27,508 nucleotides of DNA, from contig JAIVHA010000163.1 of NCBI GenBank assembly GCA_020201295.1, forward strand, positions 1-27,508, written 5' to 3'. The stretch comes from Lysobacteraceae bacterium. Lineage in GTDB: Bacteria; Pseudomonadota; Gammaproteobacteria; DSM-19610. Under the pieces are notes generated by a model. That model was not told where the DNA came from. It was given only the letters and a program-made list of their open reading frames with translations, and made no database searches. A program made the translations under genes and the position numbers. Below are positions 1-6,270 of this stretch, piece after piece. The first letter of the stretch is position 1. Each line of letters begins with the position of its first letter.

Positions 1-722
1 GTCACCAGAAGCTGGTGGAGATCGCCCCCTCCCCGCAACTGGACGAGGAACAGCGCCAGCGACTGGGCGCCTACGCCGTACAGGCGGCCCTGGCGGTGGG
101 TTACCAGAATGCCGGCACGGTGGAATTCCTCATGGACCGCGACGGCAGCTTCTATTTCATGGAAATGAATACCCGCCTGCAGGTGGAACACACCATCAGC
201 GAGGCCATTACCGGTATCGATATCGTCCAGGAGCAGTTCCGCATCGCCGATGGCCTGCCCCTGCGCTATTGTCAGGAGGAAGTGGGCCGGCGCGGTTATG
301 CCATCGAATTTCGCATCAACGCCGAGGATCCGCGCAATGATTTTCTGCCCAGCTTCGGCCGCATCACCCGTTATTTCGCGCCTGGCGGCCCGGGCGTGCG
401 CACCGATGCCGCCATCTATTCCGGCTATACCATTCCGCCCTACTATGATTCCATGTGTGCCAAGCTCATCGTCTGGGCACTGGAATGGCCCGACGTGCTG
501 CGCCGCTCGCGCCGCGCCCTGCTCGATATGGGGGTGTACGGTGTCAAGACCACCATCCCCTACTACCTGGAATTGCTGCAGGTGGAGGACGTGATCGAGG
601 GCCGCTTCGACACCGGTTTCGTGGAGGATCACCCGGAGCTGGTGAACTATGCCACCAGCCGTCCAACCCGGGAACTGGCCGCCGTCATCGGCGCCGCCAT
701 CGCCGCCCGTGCCGGGCATTGA
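1..722 (+). CDS. pycA: Pyruvate carboxylase subunit A (biotin carboxylase), 5' partial
   Basis: C-terminal part of an ATP-grasp biotin carboxylase, which carboxylates the biotin of its partner subunit using ATP and bicarbonate. The frame is open from the window edge (first full codon at 3) and opens with HQKLVEIAPSP, the family's conserved RHQK(V/L)-E-APSP segment, so the GTG at 15 is internal and not a start. Visible family motifs are FMEMNTRLQVEHTISE (metal/ATP-binding Glu and Asn plus the catalytic Arg-Glu region), GYAIEFRINAEDP and the C-terminal domain with YYDSMCAKLIVW. About 240 of the usual roughly 450-470 residues are present. The partner gene begins 12 bases downstream, the normal layout of two-subunit pyruvate carboxylase. 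An acetyl-CoA carboxylase AccC would normally sit beside accB. The neighbour's carboxyltransferase-biotinyl architecture favours PycA, or the equivalent subunit beside an OadA-like protein. Confidence 0.88.
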   Translation, partial: HQKLVEIAPSPQLDEEQRQRLGAYAVQAALAVGYQNAGTVEFLMDRDGSFYFMEMNTRLQVEHTISEAITGIDIVQEQFRIADGLPLRYCQEEVGRRGYAIEFRINAEDPRNDFLPSFGRITRYFAPGGPGVRTDAAIYSGYTIPPYYDSMCAKLIVWALEWPDVLRRSRRALLDMGVYGVKTTIPYYLELLQVEDVIEGRFDTGFVEDHPELVNYATSRPTRELAAVIGAAIAARAGH

Positions 723-733
723 GTATCGACACC

Positions 734-2307
734 ATGTCCAAGGTCCACATCACCGATGTCATCCTGCGCGACGCCCACCAGTCGCTGATCGCCACTCGCA
801 TGCGTACCGAGGACATGCTGCCGGTATGCGCGAAGCTGGACGCCATCGGCTACTGGTCACTGGAGGTCTGGGGTGGTGCCACCTTCGACGCCTGCCTGCG
901 CTATCTCAAGGAAGACCCTTGGGAACGGTTGCGCAAGCTGCGCGCGGCCCTGCCCAACACCCAATTGCAGATGCTGCTGCGTGGCCAGAACCTGCTGGGC
1001 TATCGGCATTATTCCGATGACGTGGTGCAGGCCTTCGTGGCCCGCGCCGCCGACCATGGCATGGACGTGTTCCGTATCTTCGATGCCCTCAACGACACTC
1101 GCAACCTGGAAGCATCCATCGCCGCGGTCAAGCGTGCCGGCAAGCATGCCCAGGGCACCATCTCCTACACCACCAGCCCGGTGCATGGCATCCCCCAGTT
1201 CGTCATCATGGCACGCACTCTGGCTGACATGGGTGTCGACAGCATCGCCATCAAGGACATGGCCGGGCTGCTCACCCCCATGGTGGCGGGAGAACTGGTG
1301 CGTGAACTGGTGGACGCGGTACAGGTGCCCATCCACTTGCATATGCATGCCACCGCCGGCACTGCCGAGATGTGCCATCTCAAGGCGATCGAGAACGGCT
1401 GCCGCCACATCGATACCGCCATCTCGTCCTTTTCCGGCGGGGCCAGCCATCCGGCTACGGAAAGTATGGTGGCGGCCCTGACCGGCACCGAGTACGACAC
1501 GGGCCTGGACCTGATGGCGCTGCAGGACATCGGCTTCTATTTCCGCGAGGTGCGGAAGAAATACCACCAGTTTGAAAGCGAACTCACCGGACTGGACACC
1601 CGGGTGGCGGTATACCAGGTGCCTGGCGGCATGATTTCCAACCTCTACAGCCAACTCAAGGAACAGGGGGCGCTGAACCGGACCTGCTGCGGACGGAAAT
1701 GGATAACCTGCGCAACGATAGCGCGGGTTTCGCCGACAACGAGGAAGACATCCTCACCTATGCCATGTTCCCGGAGATCGGTCGGGAGTTTCTCGAAGCA
1801 CGCAAGGCGGGCAGCCTGCAACCTGAAGCGCTGGAGGCCGCCCGCCTTGCCGGCGAGCAACAAACCGGCCGGCCCACGGAGTTCAACGTCACCCTGCATG
1901 GCGAGACCTACCATATCAAGGTCACGGGCACCGGCCACGATACGGAAGCGACCCGGCCCTTCTATCTCACCGTGGATGGCGTGCCCGAGGAAATTCTGAT
2001 CGAAACCCTAGTGGAACTGGAACCTCGTGCCCCTGGTGAACGGCCGGCAGTCTCCTCTCCGAAGGGCAGCCGACGCCCCAAGGCCACCCAGCCCGGCCAT
2101 GTCACCACATCCATGCCCGGCACCATCATCGAGGTGCTGGTCAAACCCGACGACCAGGTGAAGGCCGGGGATCCGGTGCTGGTCACCGAGGCCATGAAGA
2201 TGGAAACGGAGATCCAGGCCCCCATCGGCGGACGCGTCGCCGCCGTGCACGTGGGCAAGGGCGACAGTGTCAATCCCGACGAAACCCTGATCGAAATCGA
2301 AGCCTGA
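734..2307 (+). pseudogene. pycB: Pyruvate carboxylase subunit B / OadA-like, internal deletion with frameshift
   Basis: Carboxyltransferase and biotinyl subunit that moves CO2 from biotin to pyruvate (or the reverse in oxaloacetate decarboxylase). It starts at ATG 734. The first frame gives 316 good residues: RDAHQSLIATRMR (metal Asp near 13), carbamylated-Lys candidate in AIKDMAG (Lys 174), metal histidines in HLHMHAT (203 and 205), ending GGMISNLYSQLKEQGALNR. From base 1681 homology continues only in another frame, starting PDLLRTEMDNLRND. That frame carries the PEIGREFLE region and the C-terminal biotinyl domain with AMKME (biotin Lys codon 2197-2199), and ends at 2307. The usual segment between them, including the GYPPLVTPTSQIVGTQ block, is absent: by family length roughly 90 residues. 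The original frame runs as non-homologous sequence to a stop at 1999. As written the gene cannot make a biotinylated full-length protein. It may be a real lesion or an assembly error. Confidence 0.85.
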
Positions 2308-2320
2308 ACCACGGTGCAGA

Positions 2321-2349
2321 TTGGGTTGTCTGCACGACTTCGCTACACT
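2321..2349 (+). promoter_or_regulatory. Candidate promoter of maf, possibly leaderless
   Basis: TTGGGT (2321-2326), a 17-base spacer and TACACT (2344-2349) make a reasonable sigma70 pair. Transcription would begin about 8 bases after the -10 box, essentially at the maf ATG at 2358, and no Shine-Dalgarno sequence precedes that ATG. The pair is inferred from sequence only. Confidence 0.4.
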
Positions 2350-2357
2350 TGCGCGCC

Positions 2358-2948
2358 ATGACAGAGACCCATCCCCAGATCGTGCTGGCCTCCACCTCGC
2401 CCTTTCGTCGCGAGTTGTTGTCCCGCCTGGCCATCCCTTTCGAGATCGTCTCGCCCGAGGTGGATGAATCCCCGCTGCCCGGCGAAACACCCGAGGCGAT
2501 GGTGCAACGGCTGTCCGAGGCCAAGGCCCGGGCTGGAGCCGCGCAGTTTCCGCGTGCCCTGGTGATCGGCTCCGACCAGGTGGCCGTGGTGGATGGCGAG
2601 GTGCTGGGCAAGCCGGGTGACCATGGGCGCGCGGTCGAGCAGCTGCGCAAGTTGTCCGGCAATACCGTCACTTTCCTCACCGGCCTGTGCCTGTACGACG
2701 GCGCCACGGATACGACGGACACCTGCCTGGTGCCCTTCCAGGTGCAGTTTCGCGAACTGGACGAGGGGCGCATCGAGCGCTACCTGCGCCATGAACAGCC
2801 CTATAACTGCGCCGGCAGCTTCAAGTCCGAGGCCCTGGGCATCAGCCTGTTCGAGCGCATGGAGGGCGAAGACCCCACGGCCCTCATCGGTCTGCCCCTG
2901 ATCAGCCTCACCACCCTGCTGGCGCGGGCCGGGGTGATGCTACCCTGA
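2358..2948 (+). CDS. yceF: Maf/YceF-type nucleotide pyrophosphatase
   Basis: Maf-family nucleoside triphosphate pyrophosphatase, cytosolic, about 196 residues, a normal length. Family motifs are visible: the N-terminal ASTSPFRRELL substrate-binding loop, SPEVDESPLPGETP, GSDQVAVVDGEVLGKPG with the catalytic Asp, and near the C-terminus CAGSFKSEALGI and LIGLPLISL. The SFKSEALGI form is typical of the YceF branch, described as a 7-methyl-GTP pyrophosphatase, rather than the dTTP/UTP branch (YhdE). A TTG at 2349 would add three residues (MRA), but that codon lies in the candidate -10 box, so ATG 2358 is preferred. In many gammaproteobacteria this gene sits beside yceD-rpmF-plsX. Here the pyruvate carboxylase genes lie upstream, and it faces sppA across a repeat cluster. 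Confidence 0.92.
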   Translation: MTETHPQIVLASTSPFRRELLSRLAIPFEIVSPEVDESPLPGETPEAMVQRLSEAKARAGAAQFPRALVIGSDQVAVVDGEVLGKPGDHGRAVEQLRKLSGNTVTFLTGLCLYDGATDTTDTCLVPFQVQFRELDEGRIERYLRHEQPYNCAGSFKSEALGISLFERMEGEDPTALIGLPLISLTTLLARAGVMLP

Positions 2949-2959
2949 GCGTCAAGCCT

Positions 2960-3027
2960 GTAGGAGCGGGCTCTGCCCGCGAACGGCCGTGGCAGTCAAG
3001 CTGTTCGCGGGCAGAGCCCGCTCCTAC
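2960..3027. repeat. REP-type inverted repeat pair (REPIN-like)
   Basis: A perfect 25-base inverted repeat with arms 2960-2984 and 3003-3027 and an 18-base spacer. The arms begin GTAGGAGCGGGCT and contain GCCCGCG, the well-known REP sequence class of Pseudomonas and other gammaproteobacteria. It lies between the convergent maf and sppA genes, where the transcript hairpin could also terminate transcription or stabilise 3' ends. A related pair lies at 20713-20768. Confidence 0.85.
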
Positions 3028-3046
3028 AAAGGATATCCGGAACCAG

Positions 3047-3089
3047 CCACCTTGCTCGCTACGGGCACCTAAGTCCGACAGGCTCCTAG
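3047..3089. repeat. Truncated end of a MITE-like element
   Basis: These 43 bases match, with only a few differences, the reverse complement of the left end of the complete element at 19359-19527. The shared text includes CACCTTGCTCGCTACG and the terminal CCGACAGGCTCCTAG. Only one end is present; beyond 3047 the similarity stops and the REP pair lies 19 bases away. The terminal CTAG (3086-3089) contains the TAG stop codon of sppA (3086-3088, minus strand). Confidence 0.75.
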
Positions 3090-4075
3090 CGCAGGCTCGG
3101 CTTCATGCCGGTGGCATCGGTCAGGGCCCTGGCCATGGCCACACCGAAGCGTTCACTGAAGCGTTGCAGGAAATCCTGGCGTGGCGTGTAGTTGACGATG
3201 TTCTCGGCGCCGATCAGTTCCCGGGCCACATGGCTGGCGCTGGCCAGGCCATCCACCAGTCCCAGTTCCACGCTCTGCTCGCCAGTCCATACCAGGCCAC
3301 TGAAGATATCGGGATTATCCGTCAGGCGCTCACCGCGTCCTTCCCGGACGGTATCGATGAACTGGGTATGGATATTGTTCAGCAGCCCCTGGATATGGGC
3401 GACATCCTCCTGGCGCGCCTCCTGGAAGGGGTCCAGGAAACCCTTGTGTTCACCGGCGGTGAGCAGGCGGCGCTCGATGCCGAGCTTTTCCATGGCGCCG
3501 ACGAAACCGAAACTGTCCATGCGCACGCCGATGGAACCCACGATGCTGGCCTTGTCGGCATAGATCTCGTCTGCCGCTGCCGCTACGTAATAGCCGCCGG
3601 AGGCACAGATATCGGTAACCACGGCATAGACCGGGATATGGTCATACTCCGCGCGCAGGCGGCGGATTTCATCATAGATATACCCGGCCTGCACCGGGCT
3701 GCCGCCGGGGCTGTTGATGCGCAGGATCACGCCTTTCACATGCTTGGCCTCGAAGGCGTCGCGTAGACCCGTGATGATCATGTCGGCACTGGCCATGGTG
3801 TCGGCACCGATGATCCCATCCAGTTCCACCAGGGCCGTATGGCTCTTCATGGTCAAGCCGTCAGTCTGCCACACCCCGGGACGATAGAGGAACAACAGGG
3901 AAAACAGGTAGACGAATAGCAGTGTCTTGAACAGGATGCTCCAACGCCGCGAACGCCGTTGTTCATTGAGGGAGGCGAAGGCCAGGCGGTTGACGAGGTC
4001 CTGCTGCCACTCCACGCTCTGTGTGTTCGTTGGCGCGCCGGGGTCTTTTTCGTCAGTCATGGAGGTGTCCGTCAT
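3086..4075 (-). CDS. sppA: Signal peptide peptidase SppA (S49 family, short form)
   Basis: Inner-membrane serine peptidase that degrades cleaved signal peptides, 329 residues, the usual size of the single-domain SppA. Residues about 46-66 form one membrane anchor (ILFKTLLFVYLFSLLFLY). The periplasmic S49 domain shows LRINSPGGSPVQAG, the nucleophile Ser159 in DICASGGYYVA, GSIGV and the general-base Lys211 in GEHKGFLDP, giving a Ser/Lys dyad. The start ATG overlaps the probable ancestral stop of the upstream HAD gene in an ATGA arrangement (4072-4075), implying translational coupling. An alternative ATG lies five codons in. The stop codon lies inside a repeat end (3047-3089). Confidence 0.93.
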   Translation of the reverse strand: MTDTSMTDEKDPGAPTNTQSVEWQQDLVNRLAFASLNEQRRSRRWSILFKTLLFVYLFSLLFLYRPGVWQTDGLTMKSHTALVELDGIIGADTMASADMIITGLRDAFEAKHVKGVILRINSPGGSPVQAGYIYDEIRRLRAEYDHIPVYAVVTDICASGGYYVAAAADEIYADKASIVGSIGVRMDSFGFVGAMEKLGIERRLLTAGEHKGFLDPFQEARQEDVAHIQGLLNNIHTQFIDTVREGRGERLTDNPDIFSGLVWTGEQSVELGLVDGLASASHVARELIGAENIVNYTPRQDFLQRFSERFGVAMARALTDATGMKPSLR

Positions 4076-4112
4076 CTATAGAAATCTTCAGGATTCAGCC
4101 GGGAGTCGCTGA

Positions 4113-4697
4113 TCAAGCCGCTTTGATGAGAGGCTTTCCGCCTTCCCGTCCTGCCCCGGCGCTGCACGCCATGGCCATATCATACTCGGTATCGCCCACC
4201 ATGAGGGTTTCCCCGGGCGCCGTTTTTAATTCCGTCATCAGTTCCTGCAGCATGCGCGGATCGGGTTTGGAGCAGGTTTCATCGGCACAACGGGTGGCGG
4301 CGAACAGTCCGCCCAGGCCGGTGGCCTCCAGTACCTTGTCCAAGCCCGCGCGCCCCTTGCCAGTGGCCACCGCCAGGAGGTAGCCCTCGGCATGGAGATG
4401 TTCCAGGGTCTCCCGGGCACCGGGGAAAAGCCGGGAATCCTCCGTCGCGAACCAGTGGTGACGGTAGCGCTCAGTATAGCGTGCGACAAAATCGTCGTCC
4501 GAATCCGGATACAGGCTGGTCACGGCCTCCCGCAATCCCAGCCCGATGATATCGCGGCAAGCGGCCTCGTCGCGGTGCTCCAGGTCCAGGTCACGGCTGG
4601 CCGCCTGCAGACAGCCTACGATCTGGGTCTCGGAATCCATCAGGGTACCATCCCAGTCGAAGACCAGCAGGCGTGCTTCCTTGTGTGATGATTTCAT
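4113..4697 (-). CDS. HAD-family phosphatase (Gph-like), C-terminus shifted
   Basis: Haloacid-dehalogenase hydrolase of the phosphoglycolate-phosphatase type, cytosolic. Motif I DWDGTLMDSE supplies the nucleophile Asp14 and acid/base Asp16. Motif II is VATGKG (Thr112). The Lys of motif III is in SKPDP (Lys144). Motif IV is GDTEYDMAMA (Asp169 and Asp173). After AGAG near residue 183 the protein loses family resemblance and stops at 194, where relatives continue with an AVSYGVH-type segment to about 215-225. Another frame downstream reads GLISDSRLNPEDFYR and stops at 4072-4074, exactly overlapping the sppA start. That frame is probably the original C-terminus, cut off by a small frame-changing deletion between about 4120 and 4157. 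The gene lies between rluC and sppA, its usual place. The substrate is unknown. Confidence 0.85.
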   Translation of the reverse strand: MKSSHKEARLLVFDWDGTLMDSETQIVGCLQAASRDLDLEHRDEAACRDIIGLGLREAVTSLYPDSDDDFVARYTERYRHHWFATEDSRLFPGARETLEHLHAEGYLLAVATGKGRAGLDKVLEATGLGGLFAATRCADETCSKPDPRMLQELMTELKTAPGETLMVGDTEYDMAMACSAGAGREGGKPLIKAA

Positions 4698-4706
4698 ATA
4701 CCGCGA

Positions 4707-5684
4707 TTACCTCGACCCCAGTGCCGCATCCGCAGGCAACTCGGCTTCCAGACGATCCAGCACCACCCTCAATTCATCTGGCAGCGGCGCGCTCACATGG
4801 ACCTCGTGATCGCTGTTCGGTTCCCGGAAACGAAGTGACGCGGCATGCAGGAACAAGCGGCGCAGGCCCAGCTCGCGCAGGGATTTGTTGAAGTCCGCAT
4901 CGCCGTACTTGTCATCGCCGGCCAATGGGTGGCCGATATGGGCGCCATGGACACGGATCTGGTGGGTACGCCCCGTGTCCAGTTCCACCTCCAGCAGGCT
5001 GGCGCGTCCATAGCGGGTCAGGGGTCGGAACAGGGTACGAGCAGCCTTGCCTGCGGCGTCAACGGTCACGATGCGCTCGCCCCCCTTGAGCTGGTTCTTG
5101 TTCAAGGGGGCCGTCACGGTGCGGGTGCCTCCCGGCCAGTCCCCCTGCACCAGCGCCAGGTAGCGCTTGTCCATGCCGCCCTCGCGCAACAGTTCATGCA
5201 GGTTGCGCAGGGCGCTGCGTTTCTTGGCAATGACCAGGCAGCCGGAGGTGTCGCGATCCAGACGGTGTACCAGCTCCAGCATGGGGGCATTGGGACGTGC
5301 CGCCCGCAAGGCCTCGATGACGCCATGACTCACGCCGCTGCCCCCATGCACCGCCACCCCGGCGGGCTTATTGAGGACCAGCAGTCGTTCGTCCTCATAC
5401 AGGATGGCGGTCTCGATGCGGATCATCAGACCTGCCGCTGGAGTGGTGGTATCCCGCTCTGCCTGGCGAATGGGGGGGAGCCGCACCTCGTCGCCGTCCT
5501 GGATCCGGTATTCCGGTTTGATACGGCCCCGGTTGACGCGGACCTCGCCCTTGCGCAACAGCCGGTAGATACGGCTCTTGGGAACACCTTTCAGTTGACG
5601 CAACAAATAGTTATCGATGCGCTGCCCCGCCTCTTCCGGGCCCACCTGGAGCCATTGCACCGCATTTTTGACTGTTTCCGTCAT
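4707..5684 (-). CDS. rluC: 23S rRNA pseudouridine synthase RluC
   Basis: RNA pseudouridine synthase that in E. coli modifies 23S rRNA positions 955, 2504 and 2580. The 325 residues comprise an N-terminal S4 RNA-binding domain (about 20-80, QRIDNYLLRQL to EVRVNRGRIK) and the RluA-type catalytic domain. The catalytic Asp is in HRLDRDTSGCLV (Asp143). Downstream motifs are LDTGRTHQIRVHGAHIGHPLAGDDKYG and the C-terminal RLFLHAASL segment. The start ATG at 5684 is just downstream of a TATCAT box on the minus strand. The gene is divergent from rne, the arrangement found in Pseudomonas and many other gammaproteobacteria, and heads the rluC-HAD-sppA operon. Confidence 0.96.
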   Translation of the reverse strand: MTETVKNAVQWLQVGPEEAGQRIDNYLLRQLKGVPKSRIYRLLRKGEVRVNRGRIKPEYRIQDGDEVRLPPIRQAERDTTTPAAGLMIRIETAILYEDERLLVLNKPAGVAVHGGSGVSHGVIEALRAARPNAPMLELVHRLDRDTSGCLVIAKKRSALRNLHELLREGGMDKRYLALVQGDWPGGTRTVTAPLNKNQLKGGERIVTVDAAGKAARTLFRPLTRYGRASLLEVELDTGRTHQIRVHGAHIGHPLAGDDKYGDADFNKSLRELGLRRLFLHAASLRFREPNSDHEVHVSAPLPDELRVVLDRLEAELPADAALGSR

Positions 5685-6270
5685 GCGCGCATGATATCAG
5701 TTCGCCGCCCGGGTGTTAGGGCGTGTTGGTTAAGGCCTTGATTTGCGGCTCAGGGAAAATCCAATAAATCCATTCTAAGCAATTGATAATACGGGATCGT
5801 ATTGTTATAGTCGGCCTGTTTTCCGGACTATTGGATGAGTAGTGCCAGTAGTCCAGGCGTGATGCGGGCGTGACGGGCCAACCCCCGAGCCCCTCAGCCG
5901 CCATAACTGCTTTTGCATTTGGCGTACCGCACTCCGTCCTATCGGGAGCATACGCCGACAGGTGCCACCGGCCCCGCGTCACCGCAGCGATGTCTCATCG
6001 TGGCGACGAACGCCCCTCCCCGGATACCCTTTCGGCCCATTTCCCCTAGCCCGGACACGGCGCACCAGGTCCCAAAAGCCCATACGACGAACCAGAGCGC
6101 TCCTATGTTGATCGCCATGCCTGATCTGTACCTGAATGCCGTGCTGCTGATGCTCGCGGTGCTGTGCTGCCCGCGGCTAACCGCCGGGTCAGTGCTGCCA
6201 TGGTACCGAAAGGTTTTGCCCCCGCAGTCGGCGGGCCGGCGTCGGTCAGAGCGCACGAGAGAACTCCAAT
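5685..6270 (+). other. rluC/rne divergent intergenic region and long rne leader
   Basis: This 586-base gap holds no convincing gene. Open frames here (for example from 5913) overlap the rne start and lack recognisable protein character. It contains the rne promoter at 5783-5811 and then about 450 bases of untranslated leader, ending in GAGAGAA a few bases before ATG 6271. In E. coli the long rne leader folds into hairpins through which RNase E feeds back on its own mRNA. A comparable role here is inference from length and position only; I did not identify a specific conserved hairpin. Confidence 0.5.
5783..5811 (+). promoter_or_regulatory. Sigma70-type promoter of rne
   Basis: TTGATA (5783-5788), exactly 17 bases, then TATAGT (5806-5811). 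Both boxes are close to consensus and lie in an AT-rich island in otherwise GC-rich DNA. Transcription would start near 5818, giving rne a leader of about 450 bases. Confidence 0.65.

Noticed and set aside
1560..1999. Programmed ribosomal frameshift in pycB
   Set aside because: No slippery heptamer at the junction, and the residues between the two frames are missing rather than merely shifted, so frameshifting could not restore a normal protein.
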